The notes under the pieces were generated by a model. It saw only the letters and a list, made by a program, of their open reading frames with translations, was not told the origin of the DNA and made no database searches. This document shows positions 56,174 through 64,000 of a DNA stretch of 64,000 nucleotides, one piece after another. A program made the translations under genes and the position numbers. This DNA is from Methylobacterium sp. 10 (GTDB lineage Bacteria; Pseudomonadota; Alphaproteobacteria; Rhizobiales; Beijerinckiaceae): assembly GCF_000519085.1 (NCBI RefSeq), contig NZ_KI912577.1, positions 3,094,035 through 3,158,034 on the forward strand, read 5' to 3'. How positions within the stretch are numbered: position 1 is the first letter of the stretch; every line of letters begins with the position of its first letter.

Positions 56174-56229
56174 GTTGCCGCGACGAGACGTTTGACACTG
56201 GGTTCAATCAGGTTTTGAGGAGCAGGACG

Positions 56230-58005
56230 ATGAGCGGCGAGGTCATGACCGGGGCCGAAATGGTCATCCGGGCGTTCCGGGATCAGGGTGTCGATACGTT
56301 GTTCGGGTATCCGGGCGGCGCGGTGCTGCCGATCTACGATGCCCTCTTCCACCAGGAAGAACTGAAGCACGTCCTCGTCCGGCACGAGCAGGGCGCGGTC
56401 CATGCGGCCGAGGGCTATGCCCGTTCGTCGGGCAAGGTCGGCTGCGTCCTCGTCACGTCCGGTCCCGGCGCCACCAACATCGTCACCGGGCTCACCGACG
56501 CGATGCTGGATTCGATCCCCCTCGTCTGCATCACCGGCCAGGTTCCGACGCACCTGATCGGCACCGATGCGTTCCAGGAATGCGACACGGTGGGCATCAC
56601 GCGCCACTGCACGAAGCACAATTACCTGGTCAAATCGATCGACGACCTGCCGCGCATCCTGCACGAGGCCTTCTTCGTGGCGTCGAACGGCCGGCCGGGT
56701 CCCGTCGTCGTCGATCTGCCCAAGGACATCCAGTTCGCGAGTGGGATCTACGAGCGCCCGACCCATAACGGCCACAAGACCTACCGCCCCGCCTTCAAGG
56801 GCGATCCCCAGGCGATCCAGTCGGCCATCGAGCTGATGGCGGGCGCGCGCCGTCCGGTCCTCTATACCGGCGGCGGCGTCATCAATTCCGGCCCGCACGC
56901 CTCGGCGCTCCTGCGCCAGCTCGCGGACATCGCCGGCTTCCCGGTCACCTCGACGCTGATGGGGCTCGGTGCCTTCCCGGCCTCCAACCCGCAATTCCTC
57001 GGCATGCTCGGCATGCACGGGACCTACGAAGCCAATCTCGCGATGCACGAATGCGACGTGATGATCTGCGTCGGGGCGCGCTTCGACGACCGCATCACCG
57101 GCCGTCTCGACGCGTTCTCACCGTTCTCGAAGAAGATCCACATCGACGTCGATGCCTCCTCGATCAACAAGGTGGTCAAGGTCGATATCGGCATCGTCGG
57201 CGATTGCGGCTCCGTGCTCGAGGACATGCTCGCGGCCTGGAAGGCCCTGCCCAAGCGCCCCGACACCGGCCGTTTCGACGAGTGGATGGCCAAGATCCGC
57301 ACGTGGAAGGCGCGCGACTGCCTCGCCTACTGGCCGTCGGGCACGATCATCAAGCCGCAATACGCCGTGCAGCGCCTCTATGAGGCCTGCAAGGACCGGA
57401 AAACCTTCGTCACCACCGAGGTCGGCCAGCATCAGATGTGGGCGGCGCAGTACTTCAAGTTCGACGAGCCGAACCGTTGGATGACGTCGGGCGGCCTCGG
57501 CACCATGGGCTACGGCCTGCCCGCGGCCATCGGCACCCAGCTCGCCAATCCGGACGGTCTCGTCATCGACATCGCCGGCGAGGCCTCGATCCTGATGAAC
57601 ATCCAGGAGATGTCGACGGCCGTGCAGTATCGCCTGCCGGTCAAGATCTTCATCTTGAACAACGAGTACATGGGCATGGTGCGCCAGTGGCAGGAACTGC
57701 TGCACGGCTCGCGCTATTCGCAGAGCTATTCGGAAAGCCTGCCGGACTTCGTCAAGCTGGCGGAGGCCTACGGCGCCAAGGGCATGCGCTGCGACAAGCC
57801 CGGCGAACTCGACGGGGCGATCGCCGAGATGCTGGCCCATGACGGGCCGGTCATCTTCGATTGCATCGTGGACAAGAAAGAGAACTGCTTCCCGATGATC
57901 CCGTCGGGCAAGGCGCACAATGAGATGCTGCTCTCCGACTACCTCGGCGAGACCGGAATGGACCTCGGCGACGTGATCTCCGAGGAAGGCAAGATGCTGG
58001 TCTGA
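56230..58005 (+). CDS. ilvB: Acetolactate synthase large subunit
   Basis: A 591-residue acetohydroxyacid synthase catalytic subunit, the first common step of Val, Leu and Ile synthesis (pyruvate to acetolactate or acetohydroxybutyrate). The N-terminal domain has [16 protein letters not shown] and the TPP-activating glutamate Glu53 in [15 protein letters not shown]. The FAD-type domain is in the centre, and the TPP motif is in [15 protein letters not shown] followed by [18 protein letters not shown] 56230 follows GAGGAGCAGGACG. The frame is open back to 56128 but that region is the attenuator. ilvN follows 24 bp later. Confidence 0.97.
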   Translation: MSGEVMTGAEMVIRAFRDQGVDTLFGYPGGAVLPIYDALFHQEELKHVLVRHEQGAVHAAEGYARSSGKVGCVLVTSGPGATNIVTGLTDAMLDSIPLVCITGQVPTHLIGTDAFQECDTVGITRHCTKHNYLVKSIDDLPRILHEAFFVASNGRPGPVVVDLPKDIQFASGIYERPTHNGHKTYRPAFKGDPQAIQSAIELMAGARRPVLYTGGGVINSGPHASALLRQLADIAGFPVTSTLMGLGAFPASNPQFLGMLGMHGTYEANLAMHECDVMICVGARFDDRITGRLDAFSPFSKKIHIDVDASSINKVVKVDIGIVGDCGSVLEDMLAAWKALPKRPDTGRFDEWMAKIRTWKARDCLAYWPSGTIIKPQYAVQRLYEACKDRKTFVTTEVGQHQMWAAQYFKFDEPNRWMTSGGLGTMGYGLPAAIGTQLANPDGLVIDIAGEASILMNIQEMSTAVQYRLPVKIFILNNEYMGMVRQWQELLHGSRYSQSYSESLPDFVKLAEAYGAKGMRCDKPGELDGAIAEMLAHDGPVIFDCIVDKKENCFPMIPSGKAHNEMLLSDYLGETGMDLGDVISEEGKMLV

Positions 58006-58029
58006 CCGACGGCACGGAGGAGAGACGTC

Positions 58030-58572
58030 ATGAACGCCATGAACACGCACTACCCCGATGCCGGCCGGGTCGAGCCCATCAACCGGCACACCCTCGCGGT
58101 CATCGTCGACAACGAGCCGGGCGTCCTCGCGCGGATCGCGGGGATGTTCTCGGGACGCGGCTACAACATCGAGAGCCTGACGGTGTCGGAGACCGAGGTG
58201 GCGCGCCACATCTCGCGCATCACCATCGTCACCGCCGGCACCGACGCCGTGATCCAGCAGATCAAGGCACAGCTCGACCGGCTCGTGCCGGTCCACCGCG
58301 TCGTCGACCTCACCCTCCAGGGCAAGGCCCTCGAGCGCGAGCTTTGCCTCGTCAAGGTGGCGGGCACCGGCGAGCACCGCACCGAGTCGCTGACCCTCGC
58401 CGCCGCTTTCGGCGCCAAGACCCTCGACGCAACGCTGAATTCCTTCGTGTTCGAGGTCACCGGCACCACGGAGGAGATCGACCGCTTCATCGGCCTGATG
58501 ACGGTGATCGGCCTCGTGGAGATTTCCCGCACGGGAATCGCGGCCATGGGGCGTGGCTCCGAGGCGATGTGA
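58030..58572 (+). CDS. ilvN: Acetolactate synthase small (regulatory) subunit
   Basis: A 180-residue regulatory subunit (IlvN/IlvH type), which stimulates IlvB and makes it sensitive to valine. The ACT domain starts HTLAVIVDNEPGVLARIAGM with FSGRGYNIESLTVSETE; the C-terminal domain shows ELCLVKVAGTGEHRTESLTL and GLVEISRTGIAAMGRG. GGAGGAGAGACGTC precedes the ATG. Confidence 0.96.
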   Translation: MNAMNTHYPDAGRVEPINRHTLAVIVDNEPGVLARIAGMFSGRGYNIESLTVSETEVARHISRITIVTAGTDAVIQQIKAQLDRLVPVHRVVDLTLQGKALERELCLVKVAGTGEHRTESLTLAAAFGAKTLDATLNSFVFEVTGTTEEIDRFIGLMTVIGLVEISRTGIAAMGRGSEAM

Positions 58573-58626
58573 AGCTTTTTCGCTGGACCGCGCTATGATG
58601 GCGGTGGTCTGAGACGGAGGCGGGGG

Positions 58627-58929
58627 ATGGAAGCCAAGCTGGAGCGGGAAGGGCCGGATTATACGGTTCGACTTTCGGCCGACGATGTCCGGACCCTCGG
58701 CCTCGTGGAAGGCCAGGTGGTCGAAGTGCTTCCCAAACCTCTCGCGACGCGGGAGGCGGGAAACGCCGCATCCCCCCCGGCGCGTCGCTTTGTGAATGGC
58801 TTTCCGGTCTTCACGATGGCCGAGATGGTTGAGGAGGCGCGGCGCCTCGGCCCCGATTTCGAACCTCCGACGGTGGATTGGGGGCCCGACGTCGGCTCCG
58901 AGATCATCAACGACGATGATCCGTACTGA
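58627..58929 (+). CDS. MazE/AbrB-type antitoxin
   Basis: A 100-residue protein with a short N-terminal AbrB-like strand region (KLEREGPDYTVRLSADDVRT, LGLVEGQVVEVLP) and a longer acidic C-terminus (VDWGPDVGSEIINDDDPY). The order, DNA-binding fold first and acidic toxin-binding tail second, fits an antitoxin of a MazEF/PemIK pair. GGAGGCGGGG precedes the ATG. The gene ends with TGA at 58927-58929 and the toxin frame follows directly in phase. Confidence 0.72.
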   Translation: MEAKLEREGPDYTVRLSADDVRTLGLVEGQVVEVLPKPLATREAGNAASPPARRFVNGFPVFTMAEMVEEARRLGPDFEPPTVDWGPDVGSEIINDDDPY

Positions 58930-58974
58930 GCGGCCCGCCGGCCGGGAGAGATTCTGCTGGTTGATCTGGAGCCG

Positions 58975-59283
58975 GTGCGTGGCACGGAACAGAACGGCCG
59001 CCGGCCGGCTCTCGTCATCTCAAACGACCAGATGCATCTGCTGGCACCACGGGTGATCGTCTGCCCCATCACCCGCAATCTCAATCCGTGGCCGACCAAG
59101 GTCCTGCTGCCGCAGGGCCTGCCGGTCGACGGCGCTGTTCTGGTGGATCAGGTCCGCTCGATCGACCGGGAAACGCGCATCCTTCGCTCCCTGGGTTTCG
59201 TCCCAGACGTCATCCTCGCCGAGGTTCGCAGTAGGCTCGCGACCCTGATCGGCTTGACTCCGAATGGTCCCCCCTCTCCATGA
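58975..59283 (+). CDS. MazF/PemK-type toxin, 5' end apparently disrupted
   Basis: The readable part gives 102 residues, RGTEQNGRRPALVISNDQMH, PRVIVCPITRNLNPWPTKVL and VLVDQVRSIDRETRIL, all typical of MazF mRNA interferases. The first strand that every MazF needs (GEILLVDLEPV) is encoded in the same frame at 58945-58974, but no ATG, GTG or TTG precedes it before the antitoxin stop. An ATG at 58916 in another frame would give MIRTERPAGRE and then join if two bases of GAGAG (58946-58950) were absent. The gene is either frameshifted by a GA duplication, started at GTG 58975 (truncated), or reached by TGA read-through of the antitoxin. It overlaps the GST start by 4 nt. Confidence 0.65.
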   Translation: MRGTEQNGRRPALVISNDQMHLLAPRVIVCPITRNLNPWPTKVLLPQGLPVDGAVLVDQVRSIDRETRILRSLGFVPDVILAEVRSRLATLIGLTPNGPPSP

Positions 59284-59918
59284 CCACCCTCTACTACGCC
59301 CCCGGCGCCTGTTCGCTCGCCTCCCACATCGCCCTCGAGGAGACGGGCGCGCCCTACGAGACCGTGCGGCTCGACCTCGCCAAGGGCGACCAGCGGGCGG
59401 CCGAGTATCTCGCCGTCAACGAGCGCGGCCGCGTCCCGGCGCTGGTCGAGGCCGACTGGGTGCTCACCGAGAACACCGCCATCCTGCGCCACATCGCCCG
59501 CACGCACCCGCAGGCCCGGCTCTGGCCCGAGGCGCCGCGCGATCAGGCGCGGGTCGACGAGTGGCTCGGCTGGCTCTCCACCGGTCATCACATCGCCTAC
59601 GCGCATATCCGCCGGGCGGAGCGCTACACGAACGACGAAACGGCCTTTCCAGGCATCCAGGCCAAGGGGGCAGAGACCTGCGGCGACCTCTTCACGATGA
59701 CCGAGGTCAAGCTCTCCAACGGCGGATGGGCCGTCGGCGAGGCCTATAGTGTCGCCGATCCCTACCTGCTGCTGTTCTGGACATGGGGCCGCGGCCCGGC
59801 GCTCGGCTTCGATATGGCGGGGCGCTTCCCCGCCTGGACGCGCCACGCCCGTGCCATGGCAGAGCGCCCGGCCGTGCGGGCGGTCTTCGCCCGCGAGGGA
59901 TTGACCCTGCCCGAATAA
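59280..59918 (+). CDS. Glutathione S-transferase family protein
   Basis: A 212-residue cytosolic GST. The N-terminal thioredoxin-fold domain shows YYAPGACSLASHIALEETGA with a Ser/Cys in the active-site position, then ERGRVPALVEADWVLTENTA, with the cis-Pro and the glutathione-binding ENTAIL. The C-terminal helical domain has SVADPYLLLFWTWG with the N-capping Asp. It resembles beta-class GSTs with catalytic Cys10. The ATG overlaps the toxin stop by 4 nt. The substrate is unknown. Confidence 0.88.
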   Translation: MTTLYYAPGACSLASHIALEETGAPYETVRLDLAKGDQRAAEYLAVNERGRVPALVEADWVLTENTAILRHIARTHPQARLWPEAPRDQARVDEWLGWLSTGHHIAYAHIRRAERYTNDETAFPGIQAKGAETCGDLFTMTEVKLSNGGWAVGEAYSVADPYLLLFWTWGRGPALGFDMAGRFPAWTRHARAMAERPAVRAVFAREGLTLPE

Positions 59919-59973
59919 GCTTCGCCCGAGGGTGCCCCCTTGTCCGTCGAACCGAATCGGCCTACGAGGCCGC

Positions 59974-59987
59974 GTACCGTACGGTAC
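59974..59987 (+). promoter_or_regulatory. Palindromic operator in front of the TetR gene
   Basis: GTACCGTACGGTAC is a perfect 14-bp palindrome with an extra GGTAC repeat after it. It lies 20 bp before the TetR-family start, as expected for an autoregulatory operator. Confidence 0.6.
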
Positions 59988-60007
59988 GGTACTGGTTTTC
60001 GGGACGT

Positions 60008-60652
60008 ATGACCGCGACGGCTCCACGCGACGAGACAGTGTACGAGGCACCTTCGGCCCGCCAGCAGGCGGTGCTCGATGCCGTGCTCGCCCTACTCGTC
60101 GAGGAGGGCGACCAGCTCACCATGGACGCGGTGGCGCGCCGGGCGAGTTGCTCGAAGGAAACCCTGTACAAATGGTTCGGGGATCGGGACGGTCTCCTGA
60201 CCGCCACCGTGCGCTGGCAGGCTTCGCGGGTCCACGCGGGACGCGACGCCGTCGGCACCCTCGACGCGGCGACCCTGCGCGAGCGACTGCTCGACTTCGC
60301 CGCGAGCTGGCTCGACGTCATCGCGGGCCGAACCTCGGTGGTGCTGAACCGCATCGCCATCGCGCATGCCGGCTCGCGCAAGGGCAACCTCGGCGCCATC
60401 GTGCTGGCGAACGGGCGGCTGGCCATCGGCGGGCGGGTCAAGCCCGTGCTGGAGGCGGGCCGTACGGCCGGACTCCTCGCCTTCGAGGACAGCGAGACCG
60501 CCTTCCGGACCTTCTTCGGTCTGGTCGGGCGCGACATCCAGATCCGACTTCTCCTCGGCGACGCGCTCGACCTCGACGCCGCCGAGATCCGACGCGACGC
60601 GGCCCGCGCCGTCGACCAGTTCCTGGCCCTCTACGGCCAGGCCCGACCCTGA
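60008..60652 (+). CDS. TetR-family transcriptional regulator
   Basis: A 214-residue TetR-type repressor. The HTH is at about residues 25-60 (ALLVEEGDQLTMDAVARRA, SCSKETLYKWFGDRDGLL); the rest is an all-helical ligand domain. The end RDIQIRLLLGDALDLDA resembles the AefR-type C-domain. ATG 60008 is the first good start; the frame is open upstream only through the GST end. It is followed 27 bp later by ilvC, so either it shares a transcript with ilvC or ilvC has a promoter inside it. The palindrome at 59974 is its probable operator. Confidence 0.87.
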   Translation: MTATAPRDETVYEAPSARQQAVLDAVLALLVEEGDQLTMDAVARRASCSKETLYKWFGDRDGLLTATVRWQASRVHAGRDAVGTLDAATLRERLLDFAASWLDVIAGRTSVVLNRIAIAHAGSRKGNLGAIVLANGRLAIGGRVKPVLEAGRTAGLLAFEDSETAFRTFFGLVGRDIQIRLLLGDALDLDAAEIRRDAARAVDQFLALYGQARP

Positions 60653-61699
<1,047 letters not shown>

Positions 61700-61710
61700 T
61701 TTGTGATCTA

Positions 61711-61777
61711 GAGGCCGGCTTCGCTCGGCTGCCCATCGCGGATGAAGCCGGCCTCGTGCGAGCGGGGCCGGCTTTTT
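61711..61777 (+). terminator. Terminator after ilvC with two alternative stems
   Basis: GAGGCCGGCTTC (61711-61722) can pair with GAAGCCGGCCTC (61744-61755). The same right arm, as AAGCCGGCC (61745-61753), can instead pair with GGCCGGCTT (61766-61774), which is followed by TTT. The second stem is the terminator proper. Confidence 0.75.
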
Positions 61778-61788
61778 GTTTGGGTCGA

Positions 61789-61838
61789 CCCTTCCCCCAT
61801 TGCGGGGGAGGGTGGTCGCGGAGCGACCGGGAGAGGGG
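61789..61838 (+). repeat. Intergenic repeat, copy 1
   Basis: A 50-bp element with CCTTCCCCC..CGGGGGAGGG and GGTCGC..GCGACC hairpins, ending GGGAGAGGGG. It matches a class of short palindromic elements common between genes in alphaproteobacteria. Copy 2 lies inverted 23 bp away. Confidence 0.75.
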
Positions 61839-61861
61839 ACGACGCTTCCGGAGATGGTGCT

Positions 61862-61912
61862 CCCCTCATCCGACTTGGCTCGCGGGCCACCTTCTCCCGC
61901 AGAGGGGAGAAG
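61862..61912 (-). repeat. Intergenic repeat, copy 2 (inverted)
   Basis: On the - strand it reads CCTTCTCCCCTCTGCGGGAG, then AAGGTGGCCCGCGAGCC and TCGGATGAGGGG, the same architecture as copy 1 with substitutions. The two copies face each other and can form one large hairpin upstream of the flavoprotein gene. Confidence 0.7.
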
Positions 61913-62004
61913 GACTCTCCAGCCTGTTGTGCTCGGACAGATTTCCCGCGATCATGCCGGCAACGGTCGCCCATCTGAGAGCGGCCGAAGGTTGGAGGAC
62001 ACCC

Positions 62005-62658
62005 ATGGCTTCGCTCTATTACGACGAGCATCGCGCGCTTCAGGAAGAATACAACACCGTCAAGCTCGCCGAGCGTCTCGATACCGGCTGGGTCCATGAC
62101 CAGATCGGTCCCGACGAGGCGGCCTTCATCGGCAGCCGGGACATGTTCTTCCTGTCCACCGTCGATCCCGACGGCATGCCCACCGTCTCCTACAAGGGCG
62201 GCGCGACCGGATTCGTGAAGGTGCTCGACGCCAACACGCTGGTCTTTCCGGGGCTCGACGGCAACGGCATGTGGTACTCGATGGGCAATATCGAAGGTCA
62301 GTCCAAGGTCGGGCTGCTGTTCATCGATTTCGAGACCCCGCACCGGGTCCGCGTCCAGGGACACGCCCGGATGCTGCGCGACGATCCGCTGATGGCCGAG
62401 TACACCGAAGCCAAGTATCTGGTGAAGATCGAGGTGACGAAGGCTTGGGTCAACTGCCCGCGCTACATCCACAAGTACCAGAAGGTGTCTCAGAACAAAT
62501 ACGTGCCGCGCCCCGACAAGGAGACGCCACTCGCCCTGTGGAAGCGTCTCGACATGGTCGGTGACGTGATCTCGGACGAGGACAAGGCACGGGTCGAGAA
62601 GGAAGGCCAGCTCGCCCTGCCGGAATACGAGGCACGCGTGGCGCGCGGCGAAAGCTGA
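62005..62658 (+). CDS. Pyridoxamine 5'-phosphate oxidase-like flavin-binding protein
   Basis: A 217-residue protein of the FMN-binding split-barrel (PNPOx-like) superfamily. FIGSRDMFFLSTVDPDGMPT and SYKGGATGFVKVLDANTLVF, then GNIEGQSKVGLLFIDF and HRVRVQGHARML show the split barrel with its FMN-phosphate-binding strands. The C-terminal CPRYIHKYQKV is typical of a subgroup with a Cys-Pro-Arg turn. It is not PdxH: substrate-binding motifs are absent. ATG 62005 follows TTGGAGGA. The function is unknown; a flavin or F420-dependent reductase role is possible. Confidence 0.82.
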   Translation: MASLYYDEHRALQEEYNTVKLAERLDTGWVHDQIGPDEAAFIGSRDMFFLSTVDPDGMPTVSYKGGATGFVKVLDANTLVFPGLDGNGMWYSMGNIEGQSKVGLLFIDFETPHRVRVQGHARMLRDDPLMAEYTEAKYLVKIEVTKAWVNCPRYIHKYQKVSQNKYVPRPDKETPLALWKRLDMVGDVISDEDKARVEKEGQLALPEYEARVARGES

Positions 62659-62806
62659 AGCCCGGCAGAGCACCGTCCCGGCCATCGCATCCGGGGCGGT
62701 GCGCTCAGCAGGCTCGCATCGGCAAGCCAACGCTTCACCTCGCTTAGGCCCTTGCAGTACCGCAGGTTTTAGGACGCGAAACCGGCGACCACTTTTGCGA
62801 ACCTGC
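62659..62806. other. Convergent intergenic region
   Basis: 148 bp between convergent genes. No gene or strong terminator was recognised. Confidence 0.5.
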
Positions 62807-63589
62807 TTAGTCCGCCCGGCGGGCGACGATGAAGACCCGCGGGAACGCGAGCAGGCGTCGCCCGTCGCTGCGGGGCGGATAGGCGGCATCGATCGCCGTC
62901 GCATAGGCAGCGAGGAACCCGGCCGTGTCCTGGGGGTCCAGCGGATCGAGGAAGGGCCGGAGCCCGGTGGCCCTGACCCATTCGACGATGGCGGCGGCAT
63001 CCTCCAGCGGGTGGTGATAGGCGGTGCGCCAGACATCGACCTCGGTCGCGAGCGACGCCAGGAGGTCGTAATAGCCGGGCGGCTCCAGCATCCGCCCGAG
63101 ACGCCCGGCCACGGCCGGGTCGCCGATGGCCCCGGCCCAGGGACCGGCACACGCCACCTCGCGCATCAGGCGGTGCGAGGGCTCGGCGAGGTTGTCGGGC
63201 ATCTGCACGGCGAGCACGCCGCCGGGTGCCAGGAGGCCGAGGAGGCGGGGCAGGAGCACCGGATGGTCGGGCAGCCATTGCAGCACGGCATTGGCGTAGA
63301 TCAGGTCCGGCGCCCGCTCGGGGATCCAGGTCGCCGCATCGGCCAGCGCGAAGGCGAGGCCGGGCAGGCGGCTTCTCGCACGCTCCAGCATCGCCGGCGA
63401 GGTGTCGAGGCCGATCACCTCCGCCTCGGGAAAGCGTGCGGTGAGGAGCGCGGTGGAATTGCCGGGGCCGCAGCCGAGATCGTAGACGAGGCGCGGGGCT
63501 TCGAGCGGCACGCGGGCCAGGAGCTCGGCCGCCGGACGGGTGCGCTCGTCCTCGAAGCGGGCGTAGAGGGCGGGGTTCCAATCGGCCAT
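62807..63589 (-). CDS. tam: Trans-aconitate 2-methyltransferase
   Basis: A 260-residue SAM-dependent methyltransferase very close in pattern to E. coli Tam, which methylates trans-aconitate and removes an inhibitor of the citric acid cycle. [20 protein letters not shown], the SAM motif [59 protein letters not shown] and [15 protein letters not shown] all match family blocks. The length is as expected. The ATG at 63589 gives the Tam N-terminus. It is the upstream partner of none of its neighbours. Confidence 0.92.
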   Translation of the reverse strand: MADWNPALYARFEDERTRPAAELLARVPLEAPRLVYDLGCGPGNSTALLTARFPEAEVIGLDTSPAMLERARSRLPGLAFALADAATWIPERAPDLIYANAVLQWLPDHPVLLPRLLGLLAPGGVLAVQMPDNLAEPSHRLMREVACAGPWAGAIGDPAVAGRLGRMLEPPGYYDLLASLATEVDVWRTAYHHPLEDAAAIVEWVRATGLRPFLDPLDPQDTAGFLAAYATAIDAAYPPRSDGRRLLAFPRVFIVARRAD

Positions 63590-63689
63590 CGTGGGTTTCC
63601 CCTATCCTGGGGGACCGGCGAATGATCGCCCCGGCGTCCTATCAGTCATCCTGGATCCGCACGCGTCTCGCCGACGCGCGCGAAGTCCC

Positions 63690-64000
63690 TCACGATACCG
63701 TCCGCAAACGCGGACCGCGGCGGACGAAGCCGACGATGTCCTTCACCGCATCCAGGGTCGGAGCCGCGATGGCCTCGGCGCGCTCGGAGCCATCGGCGAG
63801 GACGGAGTCGATATAGTCGGTATCGGCCACGAGACGCTTCATCTCGGAGGCGATCGGTGCCAGCGTTTCCACCGCGAGCTCCACCAGCGCGCCCTTGAAG
63901 GCGGAGAATTGCGCGCCGCCGTAATCGGCCAGCACCTCGTCCCGCGTCACACCCTTCAGCGCCGCGAAGATGCCCACGAGGTTGTCGGCTTCGGGCCGCG
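63690..64000 (-). CDS. trpS: Tryptophan--tRNA ligase (3' end, runs off the window)
   Basis: The last 103 codons of a gene whose start lies beyond 64000. [40 protein letters not shown] and the end [18 protein letters not shown] are the C-terminal anticodon-binding part of bacterial TrpRS, the class I synthetase that charges tRNA-Trp. The catalytic HIGH and KMSKS motifs are outside the window. Its substrate tRNA gene is at 883-959. Confidence 0.85.
   Translation of the reverse strand, partial: RPEADNLVGIFAALKGVTRDEVLADYGGAQFSAFKGALVELAVETLAPIASEMKRLVADTDYIDSVLADGSERAEAIAAPTLDAVKDIVGFVRRGPRLRTVS

Noticed and set aside
56128..56229. N-terminal extension of IlvB by 34 residues
   Set aside because: The segment is the attenuator terminator; ATG 56230 has AGGAG and gives the usual IlvB start.

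Overview
The window is GC-rich chromosomal DNA from an alphaproteobacterium, most likely a member of the Methylobacteriaceae (Methylobacterium-like). The inference rests on the style of the ribosomal and RNA polymerase proteins, a small DUF1127 protein, a radical SAM/B12 protein resembling the hopanoid C-2 methylase HpnP, and alphaproteobacterial-type intergenic repeats. No database was searched. There is no phage, insertion sequence, CRISPR array or rRNA gene.

Positions 1-42.6 kb are the large translation/transcription gene cluster, read almost entirely on the + strand: end of a first tuf, kptA, tRNA-Trp, secE-nusG, rplK-rplA, then a 6.6 kb accessory block, then rplJ-rplL-rpoB-rpoC, rpsL-rpsG-fusA-tuf, the S10 series (rpsJ to rpsQ), the spc series (rplN to secY), adk, rpsM-rpsK, rpoA and rplQ. 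Gene order is the classical one, broken in four places by non-ribosomal genes: kptA (258-800); the accessory block at 3.5-9.6 kb (YeeE/YedE transporter plus periplasmic rhodanese, DUF1127 protein, MocR-type regulator, HpnP-like radical SAM enzyme); an AAA ATPase between rpsQ and rplN; and a metallo-beta-lactamase-fold hydrolase between rpsK and rpoA. Strong terminators follow the first tuf, rplA, rpoC, rpsQ and rplQ, so the cluster is several transcription units. A structured L10-type leader and hairpins at the rplL/rpoB and rpoB/rpoC junctions are visible.

Positions 42.7-55.9 kb, on the - strand, hold a Wsp-like alternative chemosensory system. In transcription order it contains a Cache-GGDEF diguanylate cyclase, CheW, CheR with a TPR tail, a second CheW, a two-TM methyl-accepting protein, CheA with a C-terminal receiver, CheB, and two hybrid sensor kinases (REC-REC-HK and REC-PAS-HK-REC). 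Several junctions overlap by 4 nt, pointing to coupled translation. The pathway probably links a membrane signal to c-di-GMP and/or kinase output rather than to flagella.

Positions 55.9-61.7 kb carry branched-chain amino acid biosynthesis: ilvB-ilvN and ilvC. Upstream of ilvB lie a promoter, a 16-residue leader peptide rich in Val/Ile/Leu and a UUCG-loop terminator, which is a textbook attenuator layout. Between ilvN and ilvC sit a MazE/MazF-type toxin-antitoxin pair whose toxin lacks a usable start in the expected place, a glutathione S-transferase, and a TetR regulator with a perfect palindrome in front of it. The last 2.3 kb hold two inverted copies of an intergenic repeat, a pyridoxamine-phosphate-oxidase-like flavoprotein, trans-aconitate methyltransferase (tam) and the 3' end of trpS.
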